A DNA stretch of 64,000 bases from Cepaea nemoralis (Eukaryota; Mollusca; Gastropoda; Stylommatophora; Helicidae): assembly GCA_014155875.1 (NCBI GenBank), contig JACEFZ010004117.1, positions 255,001 to 319,000 on the forward strand, given 5' to 3'. Positions within the stretch are counted from its first letter, which is position 1. Each line of letters begins with the position of its first letter. The notes under the pieces are model-generated. The model made no database searches. It was not told where the DNA came from and was given only the letters and a program-made list of their open reading frames with translations. Shown piece by piece: positions 1 through 10,903 of this stretch. The translations under genes and the position numbers were made by a program.

Positions 1-262
1 CATTTACTGGTTGTTTGTCATTTTCTAGGCACTTTTAGACGTTCAGTAGTACGTCTTTCTCCGTAATCCCATATATTCTCGTGAGTAACGTAACCTGCGC
101 GAGAATCGGTAGCGGTTCTCGCCGCGTTGGAAACTTAGGGGTGTGTGAGCCGTTCGGTCAGAAAGCAATGGCAAACTACTGAGCGTAATCTTGCCTAGTA
201 CTTCAACAGCAGCTGAAAAATGCTGATGTTGACTGCAACGTCTTGTTTGGGTTATGCATACA
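1..262 (+). repeat. SINE-B1, head truncated
   Basis: From about 47 it carries CCGTAATCCCATATA, a B-box-like GGTTCTCGCC near 113, and the shared tail GCAATGGCAAACTACTGAGC. Bases 1-46 look like a fragment of the reverse-oriented tail. Confidence 0.75.
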
Positions 263-304
263 AAAAAAAAAGAAGTTTGTAATTGCTTTCTGAACGGTCA
301 ACGA

Positions 305-308
<4 letters not shown>

Positions 309-401
<93 letters not shown>

Positions 402-402
402 A
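309..402. repeat. (TC)n microsatellite
   Basis: About 46 uninterrupted CT dinucleotides lie next to SINE-B2. Confidence 0.98.
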
Positions 403-617
403 AAGTTAGTTGCATATCCTTTACATGACGTTGCAGTCAACCCCAGCATCATTGGCTGGTAGTGATCTCTTGGCAAGTTTACGTTCAGTAGTTTGCCATT
501 GCTTTCTGAATGACCGGTATTCATATCATTTTCATAAAAACCAGCGCTAGGTGGTCTGCTGCCAAATTGCCCGCAGCTGTGTTTCGAACTGCGTCCGTAA
601 CCCATTTGCCACAGAGA
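402..617 (-). repeat. SINE-B2 copy
   Basis: Read on the minus strand it has the GTTCGAAACACAGC block, the GGCAGCAGACC region and the family tail up to GATATGCAACTAAC. The head is truncated. Confidence 0.8.
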
Positions 618-639
618 TGTCGCATATTAGTGTGAAAAT

Positions 640-705
640 CAACGCAAGGTGATCTACCCCCCAAATAGGGCTGACTTTGAACCCGTTTTGTTAGAAATGT
701 GAAAC
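640..705 (-). repeat. SINE-B2 head fragment
   Basis: It matches the middle of SINE-B2 (AAAATCAACGCAAGGTG, reverse orientation). Confidence 0.5.
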
Positions 706-1134
706 GGCATTCACAGTCAACAGATACCAAGACTTTCTTTCACCAGGATACTTTTACATAGAAAATAAAACGCCCGATCGTTCCTTTCATTCAATTGATT
801 TTCTCGTTACTTGTGTTGAGAGTTATGAGCAACTCATCTGACATTCACAAACACAAAGCCCACAGTAAATAAATCCTGGGTTTACACCGGTTCACTGCCG
901 GTTATGAACTACACACTGTATTCGCAGTATTTACATGTCTATATTACATGCTGCTACACTGTAATTTTATATCTTTAAGGGTGAGAACCCAGGTTTGGGG
1001 CTGTTCTTTCCATTCATAAAACGCTAGGTTAGTTTCTTGACAGCGAACTTTTACTGAACGGTTTGTTTCGTTATGCTCTGTTATACTTTTAAAGACATTC
1101 ACCTTATATTCATGTTTTTATTATTCCTCCCAAT
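706..1134. other. No recognisable feature
   Basis: Mixed sequence between SINE and LINE fragments. I see no gene or repeat. Confidence 0.5.
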
Positions 1135-1500
1135 GCGGTGTTACGAATGTCGAAGATGGGCAGACCTAGAAACACATCATGTTATAAGAGATGCATAAGA
1201 ACCAAGACTGGGAAAACAAGAAGAGATAGACAACTGAGAAACTAAGAACAAGTGTAGGGATAACACCTCTTGCTGACTTCATAGAACACCAAAGAATTAA
1301 ATGGTTCGGACGTTTAGTTCGAAAAGAAACGAGATCAACCAGCGGCTAGAGCGTTCAAAGTGCAATCAAGGCGAAAGGACAGCATAGAAATAACTGAATA
1401 GATGGAGTAAAACAGACATTGAAGAAATCAAATGTAGCGTTAGTACAAGCAACAAGACAAGTGGAACAAAGAAAATTACACCTTTCTCATCGTAGCTGCG
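1135..1500 (+). pseudogene. Decayed LINE reverse transcriptase C-terminus
   Basis: Broken frames give RQLRN, HQRIKWFGRLVRKETRS and a TDIEEIKC-type end, in the order typical of LINE C-termini (RIKWFGHL-x-R...). It ends at the CA repeat. Confidence 0.55.
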
Positions 1501-1515
1501 GTGCTTCACGGCAAA

Positions 1516-1580
1516 CACACACACACACACACACTCACACACATGCACACATACACACCCACACACACATACACTCACAC
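1516..1580. repeat. (CA)n microsatellite
   Basis: This CA-rich run has some interruptions. Confidence 0.9.
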
Positions 1581-1649
1581 TAGGGGTTTCAAATGTTCAA
1601 ATGAAAACTTTAATATTTTTTTTTTTTGGGGGGGGGGGGGAGGGGGTGG

Positions 1650-2124
1650 GGATGAATATACTGCGTTCAATGCAAGTCCTCCAGCGCCGATAAAATGCTT
1701 GGATTCCTGTAGAAAAGTCGACTCTGAGAACACTATTCGATGTGCCTGACCCGGTCGTGAACCGTCTGTCACTGAAGTCACACAGTTTTGTAAATTCCTT
1801 CTACACTCATACACTTGTTGGACTGGCAGACAAACATGCATCACCATACTGGACCTTCATTTGCCGCTGAATTTATACAGGTTTCATCCCTTCACAGATC
1901 AAAAAAAAAAAAAAAAAATTAATAACATAACTCTGCTCCTCTTTGTTTCATGTCAAAAGTGGGGTGGCCATCTTTAAACTGCCCTTGTGACGTCACCGTG
2001 ATCATCTGCACGAACTGTTTTGTGTCGTGGTATCTGCCGAAATTTCAATGCTCAGTGAACGGAAATTTAATTTGGTCCAAATATACTTTTTGTTTGGCAC
2101 TGAGTCATTCAAACATGGTACAAT
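1650..2124. other. No recognisable gene
   Basis: It follows a T8G12-type run at 1618-1642. A poly(A) run lies at 1900-1918, perhaps a retroposed end on the plus strand. Confidence 0.45.
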
Positions 2125-2300
2125 AAATATTAGAACGTAAATGTCAATTCACTGTGCATTTAAATTGCGGAAGATATCACGAAACAAAACACATAACACG
2201 ATGACGCTAGTATGACGATATATCGTTCTTCTGTCCAAACGGGAGGTCACATATTGCAATATAATAACCTTCGGCATTGAATCAGTTAATTTCCAAGATA
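2125..2300. repeat. Dispersed repeat R7, copy 1
   Basis: It shares about 150 bp with 18085-18238 (CAAACGGGAGGTCACAT, then GGCATTGAATCAGTTAA). It has no coding and unknown identity. Confidence 0.75.
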
Positions 2301-2576
2301 CTTCTTTGCTGTTTGAGTTAAGTGTAACTGATAAAATGCCATAGAATAATTGATCGTCTTAAGCGACTTCTCGTATCTGCCATGGATTTATATACAGTTG
2401 TTTTCCTTATGCAACGACCTTTAATTTGTAGTATAATACAACATGTCTACTAACATATTAACGACTTTTAAGACATAGCTGTGACACACCACTATTTCCC
2501 ATTTTCCGCTACCAATGTTTGTTTGGCACTGAATCAGTTAAAGGGTTTTTAGTTGTTAATTTGACTTAAGTACAAG
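2301..2576. other. AT-rich sequence without a gene
   Basis: GGCACTGAATCAGTTAAAGG near 2527 repeats the end of R7. Confidence 0.45.
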
Positions 2577-2615
2577 TCCTTTTTGGCTAAGATCAAAGTG
2601 TAGTATATCTGCACT
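2577..2615 (+). repeat. U2 snRNA-like fragment
   Basis: The text TTTTGGCTAAGATCAAAGTG followed by TAGTATATCTG matches the conserved 5' region of U2 snRNA, apart from two extra bases (TA) in TAGTATCTG. No further U2 sequence follows. It is probably the head of a retroposed pseudogene or a U2-headed SINE, not a functional snRNA. Confidence 0.6.
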
Positions 2616-2759
2616 TGATCTTGCCAGCGCCACAAGCAGGGCGGTCTACCAAATGACACACATGGACGTGGGAACCCGAAGGGGCGGGTCTAGCCGCTTG
2701 GGGAACCGCGAATCCATATAAAAATAATAATAAGCACTACTAGTGAACTCAGCTCCATC

Positions 2760-3080
2760 CATCCATCATGTGCCATGCCGGTATGCGTGGGCGGTCATGT
2801 TCTGCCATCTCACTCGATCACCAGAGTCGTGGATCAGCTCCGTGTTTCTGTCTCCACCATGCCACAAGGCCAAGCCATCCAGGTACTTACTTCTAGGTCT
2901 TCCCCTTGGTCTGTTCCCCTCGATCTTACCAGTTGTCACCAAGTTCTCCAAATCATTTCTTCTCATAACATGCCCAAAAAATTGTGACTCTCTGCGTCTA
3001 ATGTCTCTAATCAGCTTACGATCTTAGCTCACAAGTCCTGTAATCACGGCTAGACACCGTGACACTGCTGTGTCCACTTC
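2760..3080 (-). pseudogene. LINE reverse transcriptase C-terminus
   Basis: The minus strand reads MRRNDLENLVTTGKIEGN, RPRGRPRSKYLDGLALWHGG and WQNMTAHAYRHGT before the stop at 2766. This family recurs at 35300-35525, 18282-18490, 20226-20445, 44150-44880 and 55745-55965. Confidence 0.82.
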
Positions 3081-3087
3081 GCGATCA

Positions 3088-3155
3088 ACCCCAACGCTAT
3101 GTTGAATTTTCTAGGCAAGGTTACGTTTAGTAGTTTGCCCTTACTTTCTGAACGA
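3088..3155 (-). repeat. SINE-B tail fragment
   Basis: TAGGCAAGGTTACGTTTAGT and GCCCTTACTTTCTGAACG match the reverse complement of the family tail. Confidence 0.6.
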
Positions 3156-3474
3156 GAAGTTAACCCTAGAGTTCCTAATTTTTAAAAAGAAATCCGTTGC
3201 TCCACACCAGCGATGCGTGCCCCGTGTACATGCCTCAGCGGCTGACCCTACACCTCTAAGGCACTCCACCCCCATGGTGGAAATGCTAGATACGAGTGCC
3301 ACAGAAGCAGATCTACAGTCGAACTTTAAGATCTCGGAAAACACATAGTTCTTGAGAAGATGATTGCATGGCACATAATAATGATGTTAGCATATTCACA
3401 GTTTAGATTATATATTTAAACAGGGACGCAGAGGTGTTTCCAAGGCACCAGGGCCGGGTTATATACTGGCCAAG
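3156..3474. other. No recognisable feature
   Basis: Mixed-composition DNA between a SINE fragment and the 154-bp duplication. Nothing assigned. Confidence 0.5.
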
Positions 3475-3782
3475 ACCTATTGACGCGTCCACGTCGAGCG
3501 TCCTGGGCAACAGGTCCCTTCGGGGTCCTGGCTAAAGTCAATAGGATCGCCGATTCCTCCGAAGTCGGAGAGTGTCTGCCTGTACGGCGAGGAACCACCA
3601 GTCTGCACACCAATAAGCCAGACATGGGACCTATTGACGCGTCCACGTCGAGCGTCCTGGGCAACAGGTCCCTTCGGGGTCCTGGCTAAAGTCAATAGGA
3701 TCGCCGATTCCTCCGAAGTCGGAGAGTGTCTGCCTGTACGGCGAGGAACCACCAGTCTGCACACCAATAAGCCAGACATGGG
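3475..3782. repeat. 154-bp GC-rich tandem duplication
   Basis: Two nearly identical units lie at 3475-3628 and 3629-3782, containing TGACGCGTCCACGTCGAGCG. The following 110 bp ends in (CAAG)n at 3897-3914, which looks like a retroelement 3' tail. Confidence 0.95.
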
Positions 3783-3914
3783 ACAACGGATACTCACGCA
3801 AAACTCAGGTCCTGTATGACATCACACTGATGTTGGACAACAGGATGCCTTCATCCGACATACAGGACTTCGCGTTGGAGCTCAAGCCAACGAACACAAG
3901 CAAGCAAGCAAGCA

Positions 3915-5127
3915 TATTTAAACAAATTAATGCCTGGTCAAGTATATTAATTAATTTAAGCAGACAAAGCAATATTCTAGTATGATTAGAATTTCTATCC
4001 CTATGTGCTAGGAATGTCTTTTCATTAACATTAACCGCCCTTGTCTGTTATCCGTTAGGAACTGCAACTGAACTAAAAACCTGAATAGTTATCTATTCTT
4101 TGTAAAGACGCCATTACGTCGAAGTAATGGTGTTAATTAGATACTACATTTCTATTGACAATGCTGTTATTGTTTCCGAACGCGGAGTAATATGCTATTC
4201 TTAAGATGTGTGTAGAGCCATTTCTGATGTGTGGAGGTGGATCATGGGCAATGAAGAGATTAGTGAGATATTTTAATACATATCCAGACTGTAAAAGGCG
4301 TTGTGTTTGTACTTTATACATTGTTCAACGTCTTTTGACAAAGTGAAGCATCAAAACCTCTTCGACGTTTTGCAAGTAGTGAGTGCAGATTAGCAAGATC
4401 TTATGATTACGAAACAAAAAGCTGCGGACAGACATGAACACCTACGCCACACGCCATGGACTATATGAAGAATAATAATTAGGGCTTAACAACCAAACAG
4501 GTCTACGGTATCCTCCACGGGCACAGAAGGTACCAGTTCGAATTTCAGCAACAGGCTGGACATTTTTCCTTAAACCCCCCCCCCCCCCCCCCACCCCGAT
4601 CTCTTGGGTATTGAAATAGGATATCTAGCCTACAAGGATAAGGACGAATAACAGGAGGTCTAGCATATAAGTTGTGCACGATAAAAATTCCAGGTTATTT
4701 GAAAATCTTAAAATAGCCCTGGCACAACTGAAAGGAGAGAAAACCTACACAAGGGTAGCTAGAACCCGTTACGTTTGTTGGAATCTGTCTAGAGGTAGCA
4801 AGACAAATGCATGCCGAAGTCGCGGACACGCTGACCTTTGAGGTGCGTAACCAAGTGCCACACCCCCATCCCCCACCCCCAAATCCCCACAAATAAGAAG
4901 AGGAAGCGGAAGAATCAAACAGGTCGATCGTTTTGAATAGCTAGCCTACACAATGACATCTGACAGAGGATGTGACACAGAGACATACTCAACGTCTTAA
5001 ACAAGAATGACTAAAGAGTTGTGACAAAGAAATATAATCACCATCATCAAATGGCTTGTCCAATGGCATAGGCGATCATGCTTCCCCACGCTTTGCGACC
5101 TCAAATAAATAACTCACTTAGACATCT
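3915..5127. other. Mostly unassigned DNA
   Basis: It contains a run of about 17 C near 4576-4592 and a short LINE-end-like piece near 5058-5100. No gene supported. Confidence 0.45.
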
Positions 5128-5348
5128 TAAGGCGCATTGAGTTATTGTGAGAGACCCACATTTTTTAGACCAACTGGCACTCAGTAGTGGGTGTGGTCGG
5201 TATCAGTCAAGCCGACTTAACTTCCCAAGACATTTCCTGGTACCTATTTTAGGCTTAAATGAGTTGGGAGCCCGGGGCAAGTCTCAAAATCTGTCTCGAT
5301 GCGGATTCGATTACATGACCACTGGGCCGGCAGGCGAGCTTCTAGTCA

Positions 5349-5350
<2 letters not shown>
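5128..5350 (-). repeat. SINE-C copy
   Basis: The family runs from a tRNA-like head (here at the right, AAGCTCGCCTGCCGGCCCAG) to a tail that includes GGTACCAGGAAATG. The same order occurs at 14605-14845, 32440-32700 and 49000-49160. Confidence 0.7.
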
Positions 5351-5351
<1 letters not shown>

Positions 5352-5425
<74 letters not shown>

Positions 5426-5450
5426 TACACACACGCACACACACACAGTC
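5352..5450. repeat. (TC)n(AC)n microsatellite
   Basis: A pure CT stretch is followed by CA repeats. Confidence 0.95.
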
Positions 5451-5584
5451 CTGAACCAGACACCCGCCACGGGTCTGTCATACCAGAGGCCCACTGAATG
5501 CAGGGAGGTACACTTGGCCAGACTTCTCCTGCCAAGTCCACTCAACATAATATGGAAACCTGGGAAATAACGGCGGTCAGCGTG

Positions 5585-5690
5585 GTATTTATCACAGCAC
5601 CCGTTGTACTAAACGTAAACTTGCCAAGAGATCACAACGGCAAAACATGCTGGTGTTGACTGTGATGTCCTAGAAAGGATATGTAACTGT
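5585..5690 (+). repeat. SINE-B tail fragment
   Basis: ACGTAAACTTGCCAAGAGATC through AAAGGATATGTAACT matches the last third of the family. Confidence 0.7.
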
Positions 5691-5700
5691 CTGTTTAATC

Positions 5701-5765
5701 CGGGGGGGGGGGGGGGGGGGGTGGGGGGGGGGGGGGTGCGTGCATGCGTGCGTGTGTGTGTGTTT
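5701..5765. repeat. Poly-G and GT-rich run
   Basis: About 20 G, T, then more G and TGCG/TGTG repeats. Such runs are prone to sequencing error. Confidence 0.9.
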
Positions 5766-6023
5766 TTTTTTTCCTGTTTCTTTATATATTGTTTTTGTTT
5801 CGTTTTTGTTCTTCCGTCTATAAATACTTTAATCGAAACGTTCGCTATTCTGTCATATTAGGGACGTTCATTTGAAACCCGTTCCAATGGCTTTTGAACA
5901 AAAGCATGAAAGAAACATTAACAGGTGTGGTAGAATTAAACAAAGCATTCATTTTGAATGAATTATGCACCATCGGTTGGTCATAAGAAGTCGCTGTAGG
6001 CATTCGGGCAAGCATATCAATGC

Positions 6024-6239
6024 TTAGGTAGGCGGTGAATGCCGTCCGCAAAAAAAGGATTGTGGTTGCTCACTGAACAAAGTGTTTACTGCGTTCATTT
6101 CTGCATCTGTGTGAAATCGTTGCTCCTTGAAAGCTTTTTTTAGAGGTCCGAACAAATGAAAATCACATGCTGACAAATCAGGACTAAAGGCTGGCTGTTG
6201 CAGAATTTCCCACTTCTTCCTTGCTAATGCTTCCTGCAC
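6024..6239 (-). pseudogene. Mariner transposase C-terminal catalytic part (fragment)
   Basis: The frame contains QPAFSPDLSACDFHLFGPL, whose CDF aspartate is the third catalytic residue of the DD34D triad, followed by KEQRFHTDAEM. The second aspartate region (ARPHVAKIV) lies just upstream. The end of the gene is lost near 6030. Confidence 0.88.
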
Positions 6240-6686
6240 AATCTTTGCGACATGCGGACGAGCAACAAAATCACACCGCGAGAAAGCATGCCGGTCGTTT
6301 ATTCTTGATGGCCTTTTGCAGCTTGTCTAGTGTTTGCAAGTAGTGGGTAGAGTTGATGTTGACACCAGGTTCTTTAAAGTCTGCAAACAATAGCCCTTCA
6401 TGGTCGAAAACTGCGCTCAGCATAGCCTTACCAGCGGAAATCTGTAACTTGAATTATTTGGCTTTTGATGATCCAGCATGCTTCCATTGCATGCGCTCTT
6501 TTTTGCTGCTCGGCTCAAAGTGGTGACACCATGATTCATCGCCTGCCACTATGCGGAAGAGAAATTCATAACTCTCCATTTTTTAACACCGCAAGTGGTT
6601 CAAACACCATCTCATGCGTTCCTCTATTTGGTGGTCGGTCAACATCCGTAGTACCCACTGTGAACACCTTCCGATATTGCAGTTTC

Positions 6687-7043
6687 TTACAAACGACCTT
6701 TTGAATTGTCCCAATAGACACATAAAATTCTTTCACTAGCGAACGTATGCTTCATCTGTACTGCTGAATCAATTTTAGCAATGTTTTTTTTTTTTTTTCC
6801 TTTTGCAACAATATGCGCTTGGCCCGGCCGTCGAAGATCTGTCGTGAACTGACGTCCTTTCCGAAACATTCGTGTCCAGTCTGTCAATATTGTCTTCGAC
6901 ACAAATTTGTTACCGTACGCTGCCTGCATTCTTCGATGAATGTCCACTGGTCGACATCCTTCAAATGAAAGAAACCGAATCACCGCTCTTTGAGCTTCTT
7001 TGGACGGATTTTGGATCAACCCGGCTATTTTCTCAACGGTCAC
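6687..7043 (-). pseudogene. Mariner transposase N-terminal DNA-binding half (fragment)
   Basis: The frame reads AQRAVIRFLSFEGCRPVDIHRRMQ with the typical first helix-turn-helix, then VSKTILTDWTRMFRKGRQFTTDLRRPGQAH. It has no ATG at its head and ends at a frameshift near a run of twelve T at 6786-6798. The protein would bind the terminal repeats. Confidence 0.88.
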
Positions 7044-7194
7044 AAACAGAACCTACGCATCATGGGACGATAAGCACGTGCTATTTTATTCATTGGTCAG
7101 TACTTATCACATGACTATGACATGATCATGTTCATTGTACGCAATTATGCGCGGTGCGGCACGAACGGATTTCAAATGAACGCTCCTTATATTC

Positions 7195-7300
7195 TGTGTT
7201 CTTATTTGTTTGTCGTACATGGTTGTGGGCCTATACTCCAAGAGGTCTTACCTTGACATACATGGTTGTGGGCTTATACTTCATTAGCTGGTCATGTTGT
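7195..7300 (+). repeat. Outlying monomers of the 45-bp satellite
   Basis: Two diverged units with the CATGGTTGTGGGC core lie between the mariner and a LINE fragment, in the same orientation as the main array at 7985-8645. Confidence 0.75.
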
Positions 7301-7304
7301 TGTT

Positions 7305-7620
7305 TGTCCATCAAGAATGATGATGACCATTCACTTCATCCAGTGGGGTTGAAAGTATGGAGCCGTGAGTTCTAAGATGGCTGATAAGGCCTATTTTGAC
7401 TCGAAATGTTCGTTGACAATGTGGACAAAGAATTCTTGACATTTCTGGAGGAAGATTTCTTGCAGTGGATTTTCTGTTGTGCCTTTTCTTCACAGCTCTT
7501 GCAGTCCTGGTTGCCTCACACGTAACTGCACCCTTGCGTAATGATGCATGCCACGAATTCCGGTCTCTGGCTGCAGTCTTCATAATGAATTCCAAAAGCA
7601 TTGTGAAGAATGACTTGCGC
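7305..7620 (-). pseudogene. LINE C-terminus with terminal C2H2 zinc finger
   Basis: The minus strand encodes TAARDRNSWHASLRKGAVTC, a basic stretch, then CPHCQRTFRVKIGLISHLRTH. A LINE reverse transcriptase C-terminus of the type AA-x-DR-x-W...C-x2-C-x12-H-x3-H is well known in aquatic animals. Here the finger is C-x2-C-x12-H-x3-H, intact and followed by a short tail. Homologous copies lie at 8654-9525 and 55095-55385. Confidence 0.82.
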
Positions 7621-7984
7621 GATGAATTGGATTAAAGTGAGGAAGAGTTGCGCAATTCGTCGACTTCACTCTCTCGCCTAAGTCCATCTGAGTCCAGTGG
7701 CAAGAGAAGTCAAGACGACTGGAGAAGAATAAAGGTGCAGTGGATGACCAGGGCGCTCTACGTGCCTTGTCGTGCTCATTACGTTCCACAACGCTTTGCA
7801 GGTAAACGCCGTCTTGCCCGTTGAATCAGGAATGATTTCTTCCGCGCAGTCTGCCGAATCCTGTCTTCACATGCTGGGTAGGCATACCCTAGTTCACCGC
7901 TTGGTTTGTCACCAAATCGGATACCCGCGCCTGGTTTAGCCAGCCTCTCACAGCTGTTGCCCAGGGGGGTGGCCGCTGTAGCTA
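7621..7984. other. No recognisable gene
   Basis: It lies between a LINE fragment and the 45-bp satellite and may be older LINE or transposon sequence. Confidence 0.45.
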
Positions 7985-8645
7985 GTCATACATGGTCGTG
8001 GGAATATATTTAATTAGGAGTCTAAGCTTGTCATACATTGTTGTGGGCCTATATTCAATTAGGAGTCTTAGCTTGTCATATATCGTCGTGGACCTATGTT
8101 CAATTAGGAGTCTAAGCTAGTCATACATAGTCGTGGGCCTATATTCAATTAGGAGTCTAAGCTAGTCATACATGGTCGTGGACCTATATTCAATTAGGAG
8201 TCTAAGCTAGTCATATATGGTCGTGGGCCTATATATATTCAATTAGGAGTCTTAGTGGACCTATATTCAATTAGGAGTCTAAGCTTGTCATACATGGTCG
8301 TGGGCCTATATTCAATTAGGAGTCTAAGCTAGTCATACATGGTCGTGGGCCTATATTCAATTAGGAGTCTAAGCTTGTCATATATGGTCGTGGGCCTATA
8401 TTCAATTAGGAGTCTAAGCTAGTCATACATGGTCGCGGGCCTATATTCAATTAGGAGTCTTAGCTAGTCATATATGGTCGTGGGCCTATATTCAATTAGG
8501 AGTCTAAGCTAGTCATACATGGTCGTGAGCCTATATTTAATTATGAGTTTTCGCTTGGTCATACATGGTCGTGGGCCTATATTCAATGAGGAATCTAAGG
8601 TTGTCATACATGGTTGAGGGTCTGTACTCCATTAGCTGTCTTAGC
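7985..8645 (+). repeat. 45-bp satellite array, about 14 units
   Basis: Units read CATACATGGTCGTGGGCCTA followed by TATTCAATTAGGAGTCTAAG. They alternate between AGCTAG and AGCTTG junctions. One unit near 8240-8270 is shortened. LINE fragments interrupt the array on both sides, and isolated monomers lie beyond them (7195-7300 and 9527-9572). Confidence 0.95.
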
Positions 8646-8653
8646 TTATTATC

Positions 8654-9525
8654 TTGACTGTTTACCAGCGACAAGCCAGGAAATTAAACCACTACCACAC
8701 AGTCTGGCTTAGGAAAGTTTTGAAGAATAAATGGCAAGACAAGATCCCAGACACTAACGTTTTGGAAAGAGCGTCCATGCCCAGTATCAACACTGTTGTT
8801 AAAGTTAGGTGCATATCCTTTACAGAATGTCACAGTCAATCCCAGCATCTTTATGCTGTTTGTGATGTCTTGGTAAGTTTACGTTCAATAATTTGCCATT
8901 GCTTTCTGAACGGCCAGCACCCATCTATTTCGTAAAATAACCAACGCAAGACGGTCTGCTGCCAAATCGCCCACAGCTGTGTGTAGACCACGATATGCGG
9001 GATTATGAACTCCGTCCGTAAACCCTTCGCCACGGAGCAGGAACACTTTACTGGGCTGGTCTACTTGACTCGTATGCCAGATCGCAGGCTCCTAAGCGAA
9101 TCTTTTACGGCGAGCTGCGCTGTGGTAAACTCTTCCAAGGCGGCCAGAGGAAACTCTTTAAAGACACTGAAGATCTCAATAAAAGCTTCTGGAATTCATC
9201 ACGACACTTGGGAGACTGCTGCCAAAGACCGACATTCGTGGCGTACATTATTACGCAAGGGTATAGTCACTTGTGAAGCAGACCAGACTGTGAGAGCTGC
9301 GGGGAAAAAAAGGATGGACAAAAATTAAAAAAAAACAAAAACAAAACAAAAAACAAACAAACACTGCACGAGATACTCCCACTGGAATGTCAAGCATTCT
9401 TTGCCCACATTGCCAAAGAACATTTCAAGCCAAAATAAGTCTTAACAGCCATCTTAGAACTCACGGCTCCATACTCTCAACCCCACTGGATGACACGAAG
9501 GGTAATCATCATTCTTGATGGACAA
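8654..9525 (+). pseudogene. LINE C-terminal region split by a SINE-B insertion
   Basis: Before the insertion the plus strand reads YQRQARKLNHYHT, LKNKWQDKIPDTNVLERASMPSI. After it come TRMPDRRL, SGIHHDTWETAAKDRHSWRT, and finally CPHCQRTFQAKISLNSHLRTHGS near 9398-9475. The order matches a LINE reverse transcriptase C-terminus with a C2H2 finger. The SINE (8806-9040, minus) replaces the GHV-type segment. Stops and a poly(A)-like stretch near 9325-9355 also break the frame. Confidence 0.85.
8806..9040 (-). repeat. SINE-B2 copy inserted in a LINE
   Basis: This near-full copy runs on the minus strand from the CTCCGTGGCGAAGG head (9039) to the ATATGCACC tail (8808). It splits the LINE at 8654-9525. 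Confidence 0.85.
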
Positions 9526-9526
9526 A

Positions 9527-9572
9527 CACCACATGGTTGTGGGCCTATACTCTTACTCTATTGGGCGTCTTA
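9527..9572 (+). repeat. Outlying monomer of the 45-bp satellite
   Basis: One diverged unit (CATGGTTGTGGGCCTATACT) directly follows the LINE 3' end at about 9525. Confidence 0.7.
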
Positions 9573-9734
9573 AACGCATAAGAGGAAACAAACAAGAATA
9601 CCAAATATCCCTCACAGCGTGAGAAGCGGTTCTTTAATTTACTGTTTACAGCATTTGAAATACCTGACGCTATATAACCAGCTGTACAGTTGGGGATTAG
9701 GAGAGGGTGAAATTGCGTTTTACATTTCCCCTTC

Positions 9735-9915
9735 ACAACGAATGACGAGTTCGAAATCAACCGCATGCGATTTGGGCAATACTGCTTTGCGTTGATTGCA
9801 ATGGTATGATCCGTCGGTCGTTCAGAAAGCAATCGCAAACTACTGAACTAACTAGTAAATCTCAAACAGCCTATGCATACTGGGGTTATCTGCAACGTCG
9901 TATAAAAGTACATAG
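9735..9915 (+). repeat. SINE-B2 copy, diverged
   Basis: It has GCGATTTGGGCAATAC, GTCGTTCAGAAAGCAAT and a diverged tail up to CAACGTCGTATAAAAG. Confidence 0.7.
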
Positions 9916-10903
9916 TACATGCAATTAACTATTTTCACCATAGAAGGATTTAACAAGATGTGATTTGCTTTAATTATTAAACTATATAACAAATCCAGGT
10001 ACACAGTCTCACAAGTAGACCAAGAGGATGGACTTGTGTAACACAACATGTGGGGATTGTAAGTAGATAAAATGGTTTTCAAGAAACATATTTTGTTCAA
10101 CTCCGACACCAATTAAGGCAATATGTAAAAATATAACCGACATTTCATAGAGGTCACGGAAGATAATTAGCACAGTTAGTTGTATCCATACAAGCTGTGT
10201 CACAAATAGGTATAGTCGACAGGAGGTGGAGTGCGAGAGGTGGGAGGCGGGGCTTAAACTGAAATATCATGTAACGAACAGTATTACTTATATACAAATA
10301 TTGTAGAAGAACATGTATTTGGCAATCTGAATATCAGCCTCATTTAAAGTTTTCCCAATACAGTTTTTGTGTATGGTATTTTACGACAATAACTTTTACG
10401 ATAACGGGACATTCGGAATTAACGTAATGGGAAAGATACACCTAGATCGGTTATACTCGTGAATGCACGAAACGAGCGAAGGACACAGTTGTCAAAGTTA
10501 CTTTCAATAAAAGCACAACTGCGTGATATGTTTCAATAAACTCATAGGATGTTTAGGAGATGTAGCGGTGCACGCGGCTGCATACAGATTCGGAATGGAA
10601 AAGTTGGATATGTGTTCCAGTTCTGAATCTGATTGTCAACAGAGCCGAGTCGGGGGTTAAAGGTGGTACTCGCAGCTGCGTCAAGTCTCGGGCTACCACC
10701 AACAACCAACATGATCGACTAGAACTCAAGACACGCTCTCGTGTGTCGATAAGGTTAGGCCTGGCTTGGCAGTTCAATATCTGTGATTGTTGTTGTTGTT
10801 TGCTAGGACTCGGCAAGGATTCTTCTGTCAAGGAAAGTAGTGCCGTGCTATCTGTGTTGTGTTGCACGAGTGTCAAATTGTCGCCTGCGAGTAGTAAAAT
10901 AAA
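9916..10903 (+). promoter_or_regulatory. Probable promoter and 5' UTR side of the PRKD exon
   Basis: No repeat that I recognise lies between the short repeat ending near 9915 and the PRKD start codon. A (GTT)n tract near 10785-10800 and mixed-sequence DNA with no obvious TATA box precede the ATG. The assignment rests only on position. Most of the 988 bases may be ordinary intergenic DNA. Confidence 0.3.

Larger units (their letters stand above)
5858..7189 (-). mobile_element. Mariner-type DNA transposon, 1.33 kb, with both terminal inverted repeats
   Basis: The ends are inverted copies of each other: GGGACGTTCATTTGAAAC at 5861 and its near-complement at 7170-7186. Each is flanked by TA, giving an element of about 1332 bp, the usual mariner size. 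The transposase lies on the minus strand and is decayed. Identifiable parts are the helix-turn-helix (EGCRPVDIHRRMQAAYG) and DLRRPGQAH at the N-terminal end, WDHEGLLFADF-like and ARPHVAKIVQEA in the middle, and FSPDLSACDFHLFGPLKK with the third catalytic aspartate near the C-terminus. Confidence 0.9.
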
